From assembly GCA_020427395.1 (NCBI GenBank), contig JAGQON010000021.1, forward strand, positions 1 through 60,236: a stretch of 60,236 nt of DNA, in the 5' to 3' direction. This document shows positions 31,539-39,422 of the stretch, piece after piece. A program made the translations under genes and the position numbers. Below the pieces are notes generated by a model that saw only the letters and a list, made by a program, of their open reading frames with translations, was not told the DNA's origin and did not search any database. Origin of the DNA: Phycisphaerales bacterium. Its GTDB lineage: Bacteria > Planctomycetota > Phycisphaerae > Phycisphaerales > UBA1924. Numbering within the stretch: the first letter of the stretch is position 1; every line of letters starts with the position of its first letter.

Positions 31539-33095
31539 TCAGTTCACATGCACCTGCACCTGTTTCCATTCGACCTTCAACCGCAGCCTTCCCCCGACCA
31601 CAACAGAGGCGTGCTCGTCGCGGAGGCAAAATGCCGGGCTGGATTTGATACTGAGATTCTTGATGTAGCCATACGCCCCAGGATCCCTGGACTCGTCAGC
31701 CCAACCGTACATCAGCACATACTCATCCCCGTGCACGAGTTCCCAACCACCATCGTCAGTTGGGTTCAGTGCCCACCAAGCTTGACCAGTCAGCTCTTCA
31801 ATCTGTGAAATGGAGCGGATCACTTTGCTGCCGAATGTGTAGCGCCTTCTCCCAAGATTCGGTTGATCGATCAGCCTGAGCCTGAACGCCGCATGCCAGC
31901 GCCCATCCATGTCATACCAATACAGCCCCTCGGTTTCAATACATCTGGCGATCTCGTCACGGAGCGCGTCATCATCGACGACCTGAACATAATCATCGAT
32001 CGTCCCTGAAAACTTGGTATCAAACTCGACGAGCTGGTCGTGAACCAGAACCTCATTGTCGTACGGGGCCCAGTACAAGCCATCCGTCCGATACACCTGA
32101 ACGCTTGCTCGCCCGTGCCCGGTCTTTCGCGACACCCTTAGCGGAACCAAGCCATCATCCCACAACGGATATCGAAGCGCCCATATCGATTCACCCGCAT
32201 CTTCTCGAATATTCAGGTTCCTTCTTCCACCATCCGGAAACGATTCGACTTTCCACCCAACCGTTTGTGGGTGTTTCCAAAGGAATGATGTCTCTCCCGA
32301 CTTCACTCTTGTCTTGCAGAACCACATCTGCTCATTCCAACCAGATGTGTCGCGGTTCGCGTGCGAAACTTCGACCCGTCCATAGACCGTCGATTTCTCA
32401 GGCCACATCGGCCTGACAGAAACATCCGCCCAGAACAATGAGTGGAACCATTCCTTGTGAAAACTACCCAGCTTCCCTCGCGATATACCCTGTGATATCA
32501 AGATGCAGTACCCCGCAGCCCTCGGACTGACACCCTCGTACCTCGATCGGGAGTTCCGGCACAACATCTCCTCCGTCTCAGTCCGAGCAAGCCAAGCGGC
32601 CAACTGATAATCAAACCAACTCAGCCCTTTGACCCGCGATCGGACATGCAGTTCTTGCATCGCACGCTCAAGAGAAGAGTGGCGTCCATAGGCGATCGAT
32701 CCCCACTCCAAATCCGGATTCTGAACAATGGTTGGCGTGCGCTGGATCCCGAGTATCAGCACCCAACTCGGCACTGATGCCCACACACCCCGCTCCCGGA
32801 CCTCGGGCGTGACTCGAATTCCATACCCGATGAGAAACACCACAACCGCCGCCAAGATCCACCGCTTCCCCCGCCGCGTCTTGCGCATCGACCGCTTCGT
32901 CCTGTGCGCCTTCCCACACTCCGGGCACACCACCGCCCCGCGCGACACATCATCACACCCGCTCAGGTCATACCAGCACTTCCGACACCGCCGCTCCGCC
33001 CGCCCCCGAAACCCCGCACGATCCCACAACAACCCGCGCAGCAGCAGCACCAACGCAACCGACAACAACACCCAATACAGCAAACTCCACATCAT
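31539..33095 (-). CDS. Zinc-ribbon membrane protein with large extracytoplasmic domain (paralogue 3)
   Basis: 518 residues. It has the same N-terminal plan as the genes at 25298 and 26847: helix (about 3-21), LWDRAGFRGRAERRCRKCWYDL, CPECGKAHRTKRSMRKTRR, then a second helix and about 420 residues of ectodomain. Closest to paralogue 2 in the ribbon and following basic stretch. The ectodomain region has lower GC than the N-terminal part. This hints that the conserved N-terminal part and the variable ectodomain have different histories. Function is unknown. Confidence 0.75.
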   Translation of the reverse strand: MMWSLLYWVLLSVALVLLLRGLLWDRAGFRGRAERRCRKCWYDLSGCDDVSRGAVVCPECGKAHRTKRSMRKTRRGKRWILAAVVVFLIGYGIRVTPEVRERGVWASVPSWVLILGIQRTPTIVQNPDLEWGSIAYGRHSSLERAMQELHVRSRVKGLSWFDYQLAAWLARTETEEMLCRNSRSRYEGVSPRAAGYCILISQGISRGKLGSFHKEWFHSLFWADVSVRPMWPEKSTVYGRVEVSHANRDTSGWNEQMWFCKTRVKSGETSFLWKHPQTVGWKVESFPDGGRRNLNIREDAGESIWALRYPLWDDGLVPLRVSRKTGHGRASVQVYRTDGLYWAPYDNEVLVHDQLVEFDTKFSGTIDDYVQVVDDDALRDEIARCIETEGLYWYDMDGRWHAAFRLRLIDQPNLGRRRYTFGSKVIRSISQIEELTGQAWWALNPTDDGGWELVHGDEYVLMYGWADESRDPGAYGYIKNLSIKSSPAFCLRDEHASVVVGGRLRLKVEWKQVQVHVN

Positions 33096-33162
33096 TCACT
33101 CAATATACCGCTCAACGCGCACTGCTGATCCAGCTTCCTCACAATCGACATATGCTTGTGAC

Positions 33163-34083
33163 ATGCCCGCGACCCCGCTCACCACACCCCGCCCCGCGAT
33201 CTTCCTCGATCGCGACGACACCATCAACCGCAACGCCGACCTCCCCCAGGACGCTTGGGAAGGCGTGCGCTGGGGCGACCTGCTCAAGCCCGAGTTCGCC
33301 CTGCTCGTGCCCGGCGTCCGCGAAGCCCTCATCGCCCTCAAGGACGCCGGCTACGCGCTCGTCGTCATCACCAACCAGGGCGGCGTCGCCCGCGCCGGCG
33401 GAACCATGCGCGATGTCGACGCCTGCAACGACCGCATGCGCCAACTCCTCGCCCACTCCGAGCACGACGACGAACGCGTCCTCTTCGACGAACCCCTCAT
33501 CGACTGCTGGTACTCCTGCCCCTTCCATCCAAAGACCGGCGTGCTCACGCACCTCGCCGTCGAGCACGAGTGGCGCAAGCCCCACTGCGGCATGATCACC
33601 ACCGCCTGCGCCGAACTCAACATCGACCCAGCCCGCTCCTGGATGGTCGGCGACAAGCAACGCGACCTCGACGCCGCCATCGCCGCCGGCGTCCCCGAAT
33701 CCCAGACCATCCGCGTCGCCCACGACTCACCCGTCCGCGACCTCGCCCACGCCGCGCGCCTCATCCTCGAACTCGAAGAGGACCCCAAGCCCGACGCGCC
33801 CGTCTCCAGCGCCACCCTCCACCCCATCGACCCCTACGCCCACCCCCTCAGCGACGACAGGGTCCGCCGCACCGTCGAGTCCGCGGCCAGCGCCATCGCT
33901 GAACGCACCGGCATCAAGCTCATCGAACTCGACACCACCGACTCCGCCGTCACCGCCACCCTCGCGACGCACAAGCTCGGCGCACTTGCCTTCATGGCCG
34001 AACTCCGCCGCACCACCAACCGCTGGCACCGCGCCCACACCGGCAAAGACCTCTGGCCCAGCGCCAACGACCCCCTCACCTGA
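33163..34083 (+). CDS. GmhB-like HAD phosphatase with extra C-terminal domain
   Basis: 306 residues. The HAD-IIIA part (about residues 1-195) resembles D-glycero-D-manno-heptose 1,7-bisphosphate 7-phosphatase. It has motif I FLDRDDTINRN, motif II VVITNQGGVARAG, WRKPHCGM and WMVGDKQRDLDAA. The usual Cys cluster is only partly kept: CWYSCPFHP is present, but CxCRKP is replaced by EHEWRKP. A C-terminal extension of about 90 residues (VRRTVESAASAIAE... to the end) is not part of standard GmhB. The next coding gene is a heptosyltransferase, which supports a role in ADP-heptose supply for LPS. Confidence 0.82.
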   Translation: MPATPLTTPRPAIFLDRDDTINRNADLPQDAWEGVRWGDLLKPEFALLVPGVREALIALKDAGYALVVITNQGGVARAGGTMRDVDACNDRMRQLLAHSEHDDERVLFDEPLIDCWYSCPFHPKTGVLTHLAVEHEWRKPHCGMITTACAELNIDPARSWMVGDKQRDLDAAIAAGVPESQTIRVAHDSPVRDLAHAARLILELEEDPKPDAPVSSATLHPIDPYAHPLSDDRVRRTVESAASAIAERTGIKLIELDTTDSAVTATLATHKLGALAFMAELRRTTNRWHRAHTGKDLWPSANDPLT

Positions 34084-34092
34084 ATCCAATGA

Positions 34093-34191
34093 AGGGTGCC
34101 ACCACTCGCCGTCCCCGGCGCAGTGGTGCTCTGACTCGCCTCCCCCGCGCCTGCGGCGGAGGTGTCCGCGCCAGCGGACGGAGGGGGCTTG
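34093..34191. repeat. Hairpin repeat (copy C) followed by GC-rich repeat
   Basis: GGGTGCCACCACT...AGTGGTG at 34094-34128 is a half-element of the paired-hairpin family. Its CACCACT/AGTGGTG stem extends with CGCC/GGCG, and it carries the family's TGCCAC end. Directly after it (34138-34191) lies a copy of the GC-rich CTCCCCCGC...GGAGG...GGAGGGGG element. Confidence 0.75.
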
Positions 34192-34231
34192 GCCCAGCCA
34201 CACCCGACTCCCCCTCCACCACCTTCTTCCC

Positions 34232-34273
34232 CATTGCCTAATCCCTGATCCCTAATCCCCAATCCCTCATACC
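34232..34273. repeat. Six degenerate 7-bp repeats before the heptosyltransferase
   Basis: Units CATTGCC, TAATCCC, TGATCCC, TAATCCC, CAATCCC and TCATACC are phased at exactly 7 bp, ending 23 bases before the downstream start codon. Unit composition resembles array 2 near leuS (CCCTAAT). Confidence 0.8.
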
Positions 34274-34296
34274 CCTCTCCCCCCCTACCCTCCCCT

Positions 34297-35424
34297 ATGC
34301 CGTCGCCCGACCGCCCACTCCGCCTCCTCATCGTCCTCCCCTCCTGGGTCGGCGATGTCGTCATGGCCACACCCACCATCCGGCGCATCCGCGACGCCAT
34401 GCCCGGCATCTTCATCGGCGCACTCTGCCGCCCCGGCAACGACCAGCTCCTCAGCGGCTCCACCCTCTTCGACGAGCTGCATGTCTTCCAGCCCCACGGC
34501 GTGATGGCCACCAAGAAGGCCGCCAACAAGGTCCGCCCACGCCAATACGACACAGCCCTCCTGCTCACCAACTCCTTCTCCACCGCCCTCATCGCCCGCC
34601 TCGCGTTCATCCCCCGGCGCATCGGCTACAACCGCGACACGCGCGGCATGCTCCTCACCGACCCCATCACCCCGCCGCGCAACCCCGACAAGTCGTGGAA
34701 GCTCACCCCCATCGTCGACTACTACTGGAACCTCACCTCGCACCTGCTCGGCGATGACCCCGTCGACTGGTCCATCCACACACCCACCAACTGCACCGAC
34801 CTCCCGCTCGCCATCCCCCGCTGCGTATTCATGGAACTCGGCACCAGCGACCAGGACCGCGCCAAAGCGCAGCAGGTCCTCCAAGCAGCCAGCATCAACC
34901 CCACCGAGCGCTACGCCGTCCTCAACCCCGGCGGCAACAACCCCGCCAAGCGCTGGCCCACCGACCGCTTCGCCGCACTCGCCGACCACCTCGCGACAAA
35001 CCACAACCTCCTCACCCTCATCAACGGCTCACCCGCCGAGTCCGACCTCTGCGACCAGATCATCGCGCAGGCACAATGCACACCCATCTCACTGCCCGCG
35101 CTGGGCAACACGCTGGGCGCCCTCAAACCCATCATCGACGGCGCGGCGATCATGATCACCAACGACACCGGCCCCCGCCACATCGCCGCCGCCCTCTCCA
35201 CACCGCTCGTCACACTCTTCGGCCCAACCGACCCGCGCTGGACCACCATCCCCACCACCCCCCTCCCCGACGGCTCACCCAGCGAGTCCATCATCGTCGC
35301 CGACCCAACACTGCCTGCCAGCGAATCCGCCAACGACCACCCGCAGCGCTGCGCCATCGAGCACATCGAAACAGCCCGCGTGCTCGAGGCCGTCGATGCG
35401 ATGCTGGCTCGAATATCCGCTTGA
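34297..35424 (+). CDS. waaF: ADP-heptose:LPS heptosyltransferase (GT9, WaaF-like)
   Basis: 375 residues, family GT9. It adds L-glycero-D-manno-heptose to the LPS inner core at the inner face of the cytoplasmic membrane. Motifs are PSWVGDVVMATPTIRRIRDAMP at the N-terminus, VLNPGGNNPAKRWPTDRFAALADHL in the middle and NDTGPRHIAAALSTPLVTLFGPTDP near the C-terminus. WaaF is preferred over WaaC from the KRWP...RF spacing, but the acceptor is not proven. It follows the GmhB-like gene, separated by repeats. Confidence 0.9.
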   Translation: MPSPDRPLRLLIVLPSWVGDVVMATPTIRRIRDAMPGIFIGALCRPGNDQLLSGSTLFDELHVFQPHGVMATKKAANKVRPRQYDTALLLTNSFSTALIARLAFIPRRIGYNRDTRGMLLTDPITPPRNPDKSWKLTPIVDYYWNLTSHLLGDDPVDWSIHTPTNCTDLPLAIPRCVFMELGTSDQDRAKAQQVLQAASINPTERYAVLNPGGNNPAKRWPTDRFAALADHLATNHNLLTLINGSPAESDLCDQIIAQAQCTPISLPALGNTLGALKPIIDGAAIMITNDTGPRHIAAALSTPLVTLFGPTDPRWTTIPTTPLPDGSPSESIIVADPTLPASESANDHPQRCAIEHIETARVLEAVDAMLARISA

Positions 35425-35460
35425 CACAAGTGCTGTCTGACCGTAACATTTCTGGTTCTG

Positions 35461-35916
35461 ATGGAAAAGTCACGCTCCCAGTTCGTTGCGATGACACTCT
35501 TCATCCTCGGGTTCCTCTGTGTGAACTCGGGGTGGGGACCCGTCATCGCGATCTGGGCCAGCGGACGACCCGCCTGGTCGCTCTGCGGCGAGGACCTGTG
35601 CCTCTGTGTCGAGCCCACTGAAAACGAGCCCACCTGCCCGCTCTGCGTGGCCGAGTTCATTCAGGACACCAGCTGCACCAGCGCACTCACGACCAAGCCA
35701 CAACCCAAGCCCAAGCGTGTGCCCCGCAATCCCCACGAAGACGCGCTGACCAATGCCGGCGAGCTGGGCAGCATGAGCGTGTTCATCGCCTTCGCGTTCG
35801 GCATACCGATCCGCAGCGCCGACACGCTCGACACCCACGCGATCCGCTTCACCGAGCCCGACGCACGCCTCGCACTCAACCAGCCCGACATCCCAACACC
35901 GCCCCCCCGATCCTGA
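35461..35916 (+). CDS. Membrane protein with a Cys cluster, unknown function
   Basis: 151 residues. One transmembrane helix near the N-terminus (about residues 8-32), then a Cys-rich segment (CGEDLCLC, CPLC, SC) holding seven Cys within about 30 residues, a Pro/Lys linker and a C-terminal segment with few features. The Cys spacing is not a known ribbon; it may form disulfides or bind metal outside the membrane. It lies 36 bp after the heptosyltransferase and may share its transcript. Confidence 0.65.
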   Translation: MEKSRSQFVAMTLFILGFLCVNSGWGPVIAIWASGRPAWSLCGEDLCLCVEPTENEPTCPLCVAEFIQDTSCTSALTTKPQPKPKRVPRNPHEDALTNAGELGSMSVFIAFAFGIPIRSADTLDTHAIRFTEPDARLALNQPDIPTPPPRS

Positions 35917-36014
35917 GCCCCGTTGCACCGATTCAGTCTCGCTGAACGCGTCGATGCTCGCGCCAACACTGCGCCACCATCACGCATAAACGCAACTCAC
36001 TCAGGAGATACGCC

Positions 36015-36797
36015 ATGCCTTGCACCCCAAGGCGCGGGCGCGGGTTCACGCTCATCGAGCTGCTGGTGGTCATCGCCATCATCGCGCTGCTCGTGGGCAT
36101 CCTGCTCCCATCGCTCCGCGGCGCTCGCGACAGCGCACGCTCGGTCATCTGCACCAATAACCTGCGCACGCTCTCGGTCACCATGCAGCAGTTCGCCGAC
36201 GATCACGACGGCGTCCTGCCCCGATCGAGCCACTCGGTCGGGTACAACCGCCTCCCGTGGGCGGCATCGCTCTACGAGCCGCTCACCGACCGACCCTACG
36301 AGGGCACCAGCTACAGCTGGGACGACGCGGGCTGGTGGTCCACCACCAACACGCTCTACCGCTGCCCACACGACCGGCGTGAGAGCCCGATCCGCATGCA
36401 GGGGCTGCCTTTCGACATGCCCGCGCTCAGCTACGGCATAAATGTCTACTTCGAACTCACCCCCGCCGAGATCAACCCGAGCAAGCCCAGCAGCAGCGAC
36501 CACGCGCCCTACCGCAAGCTCGCCAGCATCCAGCGACCCTCGGGCACCATTCTCATGGGCGAGCTCATCGAAGGCGCAACCCGCGACCACATCATGGCCC
36601 ACTTCTGGAGAACCTACGGCGTGCAGCCCGTCAGTGAGGTCGCCATGCACCGCCACGGCGGCAGCGACAACGCCAAGTCCGGCTACGCCTGGCTCGACGG
36701 GCACGCGAGCAACGACGCGTTCAGCGAGACATACGACCCATCATCAAACACCGATCGCTGGAATCCCGGCGACGACAAACTGTTCCAAACCAACTGA
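36015..36797 (+). CDS. Prepilin-type N-terminal protein with C-terminal H...DG motif
   Basis: 260 residues. ATG at 36015 has AGGAG upstream. The N-terminus carries a type IV prepilin signal (RGRGFTLIELLVVIAIIALLVGILLPSL) with the cleavage Gly-Phe and conserved Glu5. The body resembles planctomycete prepilin-like proteins, ending with MHRHGG...AWLDGHAS, close to the H-X9-DG pattern of that group. Such proteins are extremely numerous in planctomycetes and most are not proven pilins. Two related exported-protein genes follow at 27 and 2 bp, forming a likely operon. Confidence 0.88.
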   Translation: MPCTPRRGRGFTLIELLVVIAIIALLVGILLPSLRGARDSARSVICTNNLRTLSVTMQQFADDHDGVLPRSSHSVGYNRLPWAASLYEPLTDRPYEGTSYSWDDAGWWSTTNTLYRCPHDRRESPIRMQGLPFDMPALSYGINVYFELTPAEINPSKPSSSDHAPYRKLASIQRPSGTILMGELIEGATRDHIMAHFWRTYGVQPVSEVAMHRHGGSDNAKSGYAWLDGHASNDAFSETYDPSSNTDRWNPGDDKLFQTN

Positions 36798-36824
36798 TAC
36801 CCATCAACAAGACAGGAAACACAT

Positions 36825-37460
36825 ATGTCATTCATCAACAACACCATCGCCATCGCAACCACCGCCATCGTCACCACCGCCGCCACCGCCGGGCTTCCAA
36901 ACGCCCACACCTGGCCCATGGAGCACATCATGGTCTCCATGGACGGCGCCAACAACCTCCACGCCCATGTCAACGCCGACGCCAACTCGCCCATCGAGAT
37001 GCTCCGCTTTGAGGGCGAGACCTACGACGGCAACGCCAGCGCACTCAACGACATGTACTACACCGACCAGTTCGGCTGGATCCTCGACGGCATCGTCAAC
37101 CCCGGTGCCGGCAACTCGATCTGGATCGAGATGACCACCCAGACCACCGGGCTCGAAACCTACGAGGGCGGGCGGCGCATGATGATCGACGCCCAGACCT
37201 TCAACCCCATCTTCGGCACCGACGCCAGCAGCGCCGCATGGCAGTGGTCCGGCATGATGACCCACAACTGGTACGCGGCCGACACCCTCGGCGATTACCA
37301 GGCCACCTACCGCATCTTCGTCGGCGATAGCGCCGGCAACGCCGTAGACGGCTTCGGCGAAACCTCCGTCACCCTCTACCTCCGCGCCGTCCCCGCCCCG
37401 GGCTCGCTCGCCATGCTCGGGCTCGGCTCGCTCGTCGCCACACGCAGGAAGCGAGCATAA
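36825..37460 (+). CDS. Exported protein with PEP-CTERM-like tail (tandem pair, first)
   Basis: 211 residues. The N-terminal signal peptide ends near TAATAG. The body shares with the next gene's product the pattern FxPIxGTDxSSxxWQWxGxMTHNWY and FVGDxxGNxxxGF, showing a tandem duplication. The C-terminus is VPAPGS, a hydrophobic stretch and RRKR, the PEP-CTERM layout. It lies 27 bp after the prepilin-type gene. The domain itself is not recognised. Confidence 0.8.
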   Translation: MSFINNTIAIATTAIVTTAATAGLPNAHTWPMEHIMVSMDGANNLHAHVNADANSPIEMLRFEGETYDGNASALNDMYYTDQFGWILDGIVNPGAGNSIWIEMTTQTTGLETYEGGRRMMIDAQTFNPIFGTDASSAAWQWSGMMTHNWYAADTLGDYQATYRIFVGDSAGNAVDGFGETSVTLYLRAVPAPGSLAMLGLGSLVATRRKRA

Positions 37461-37462
37461 CC

Positions 37463-38110
37463 ATGCGATACCTCATTCCACTCACCATCGCCATCGCCGC
37501 GGGGAGCGCGACGGCATCAAACCCGACATTGGGCGGCCCGATGTCGCACCTGCTCGTCACCGTGTTCAACAACGAGGTCTTCCTCAGCTTCGAATCGCCA
37601 TCGATGAGCACCGTCACCATGCAGGACAACGACGGCACCTTCACCGCCGGCGCGTCCGTCCTCAACAACACGGGCTACAACGCCCAGTTCGGCTGGCTCG
37701 CCAACGGGTTCATCTCCATCCCACCAAGCTCCGGCATCTTCGTGCGCCACCTCGCCGGCTCGCCACACCTGAGCGTGCACGAGGAAACCAGCTTCCAGCC
37801 CATCCTCGGCACCGACGGCTCCAGCGATGTCTGGCAGTGGGACGGAACCATGACCCACAACTGGTACAGCACCGAAACCCACGGCGAACACGCCGTCCGC
37901 TACGAGGTCTTCGTCGGTGACACGCTGGGCAACCCGCTCGCGGGCTTTACCTCCAGCACCATCGACCTGCACTTCGAGTACGGCCCCGATCTCTCGGGCC
38001 GCATCGGCGTGCGGAACGGCGGAACCGTTGCTGCGCCTCCCACCCCCACGCCCGGCACCCTCGCGTGCCTGCTCACAGGGATGGGATTCATCACCAAACG
38101 CCGACGCTGA
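37463..38110 (+). CDS. Exported protein with PEP-CTERM-like tail (tandem pair, second)
   Basis: 215 residues, beginning two bases after the stop of its paralogue. A signal peptide (to about ATAS) precedes the shared body (SFQPILGTDGSS, MTHNWYSTET, FVGDTLGNPLAGF). The C-terminal tail is PTPTPGTLACLLTGMGFITKRRR, again PEP-CTERM-like but with a Thr-Pro core. A strong intrinsic terminator follows 25 bases later. The pair plus the prepilin-type gene form one transcript whose products would all be exported. Confidence 0.8.
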   Translation: MRYLIPLTIAIAAGSATASNPTLGGPMSHLLVTVFNNEVFLSFESPSMSTVTMQDNDGTFTAGASVLNNTGYNAQFGWLANGFISIPPSSGIFVRHLAGSPHLSVHEETSFQPILGTDGSSDVWQWDGTMTHNWYSTETHGEHAVRYEVFVGDTLGNPLAGFTSSTIDLHFEYGPDLSGRIGVRNGGTVAAPPTPTPGTLACLLTGMGFITKRRR

Positions 38111-38135
38111 TCACGCATCAGCCCTCGGAGAGGGA

Positions 38136-38171
38136 ACGGGCCCGGCGAGGTGTATGCCGGGCCCGTTTTTT
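38136..38171 (+). terminator. Strong intrinsic terminator
   Basis: An 11-bp perfect stem (ACGGGCCCGGC / GCCGGGCCCGT) with a 9-base loop runs into a T6 tract. It ends the prepilin operon and insulates gmk. Confidence 0.92.
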
Positions 38172-38218
38172 CATGCGCGCACAGCACACCCAAAACACCC
38201 ACCGGCTATATTCACCCT

Positions 38219-38872
38219 ATGACCCCCGACGCGCACGATGCACACTACCCCCGCCTCCCAACCGACACCGACAACGGGCTGCTGCTCATCATCTCAGGCC
38301 CATCCGGAGTCGGCAAAACCACCATCACACGCGGCGTCGAACGCTCCATCCCCGACTCCGTCTTCTCCGTCTCCTGCACCACCCGAGCCAAAACCGAGGC
38401 CGATGTCGAGGGCGTCGACTACCACTTCGTCAACCACGACGAGTTCCAGGAACTGATCGACGCCGACGCATTCCTCGAATGGGCCGATGTCTTCGGCAAA
38501 CGCTACGGCACCCGACAGAAATGGGTCGAAGAACAGCTACACCGCGGCCGCCTCGTCATCCTCGAAATCGATGTCGAGGGCGCCAAGCAGGTCAAAGCCA
38601 AAATGCCCTGCGCCTACTCGATCTTCATCCTCCCGCCCAGCGAAGACGAGCTCCTACGCCGCCTCCAATCCCGTAAACGCGAGAGCCAGGAGCAGATCGC
38701 CAAACGCTTCGCCGAGGCCCAGCGCGAGATCGCCGAGGCCAAGGCCTGCGCCGTCTACGACACCTTCATCATCAACGAAGACCTCGAGGCCGCGATCCAG
38801 GAAGCCATCATGAAAGTCAAAACAGCGCGTGTCGCACACAAACAACGGTGCAGCGACAACACGCCGTCCTGA
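38219..38872 (+). CDS. gmk: Guanylate kinase
   Basis: Phosphorylates GMP to GDP. 217 residues from the ATG at 38219; an upstream in-frame ATG would fall inside the preceding terminator. P-loop SGPSGVGKTTI; GMP-binding segment SVSCTTRAKTEADVEGVDYHFV; YGT motif in FGKRYGTRQKWV; ILEIDVEGAKQVK in the NMP region; and the lid with RKRESQEQIAKR. The usual TRxxRxGE is TRAKTEADV here, so Arg44-type contacts may differ slightly. Otherwise normal. Confidence 0.95.
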   Translation: MTPDAHDAHYPRLPTDTDNGLLLIISGPSGVGKTTITRGVERSIPDSVFSVSCTTRAKTEADVEGVDYHFVNHDEFQELIDADAFLEWADVFGKRYGTRQKWVEEQLHRGRLVILEIDVEGAKQVKAKMPCAYSIFILPPSEDELLRRLQSRKRESQEQIAKRFAEAQREIAEAKACAVYDTFIINEDLEAAIQEAIMKVKTARVAHKQRCSDNTPS

Positions 38873-38898
38873 TCTCTCTCCGAAACTTCTAAATCCGC

Positions 38899-39318
38899 TC
38901 AGCCGCCGCAGCACTCGCCCATCGGCATATAGCAGAACTCTTCCTTCACGATCTTCCCGTTCTCCACGGTGTAGTGCGCCACTTCCTTCATCCGCATGCG
39001 GGGCCACTCGCCCTTCTTGCACTCCATGTCCAGATCAAAGATCACGCTGAAACCGTTCTGCCCGATGAACGGCCCCTCGACCTTGCAGTCGTGCACCGTC
39101 ACGCCCTGCTGCCACTGCCGATACTTGGCCGAGACCTCGTCACGCCCGTGGTAGACCTTGCCGTCGCCCTCGATGCTGGTCCAGCCCTCTTTGAAGTGCT
39201 TGTCCCAGAGTTGACCGTCGTACTCAACGAAGTCCATGCTCTCGTCGCCGCTCTTGCAGTGGGTCACCAAGTCGTTGGCGATGGTCACGATCGTGGGATT
39301 CTGCGTCATGGTGCTCAT
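38899..39318 (-). CDS. SnoaL-like (NTF2-fold) protein
   Basis: 139 residues. The ATG at 39318 follows AGGAG; the frame upstream of it is open but uninformative. The small alpha/beta pattern (VYHGRDEVSAKYRQW, then VEGPFIGQNGFSVIFDLDMECK and MKEVAHYTVENGKIVKEEFCY) matches SnoaL-like ester-cyclase/isomerase or stress-response folds. It ends in CCGG. No catalytic residues can be assigned. It stands alone between gmk and the DUF3592-like gene. Confidence 0.75.
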   Translation of the reverse strand: MSTMTQNPTIVTIANDLVTHCKSGDESMDFVEYDGQLWDKHFKEGWTSIEGDGKVYHGRDEVSAKYRQWQQGVTVHDCKVEGPFIGQNGFSVIFDLDMECKKGEWPRMRMKEVAHYTVENGKIVKEEFCYMPMGECCGG

Positions 39319-39422
39319 GGGGGGTCTCCTGATTGATGTGTGAGTAGGTTGCCCGCAGATCGGCCCACCCGATCCGCGTTTGGTGAAATTACCGGACAAC
39401 CACCCCAGAGTCAACCCAATGA

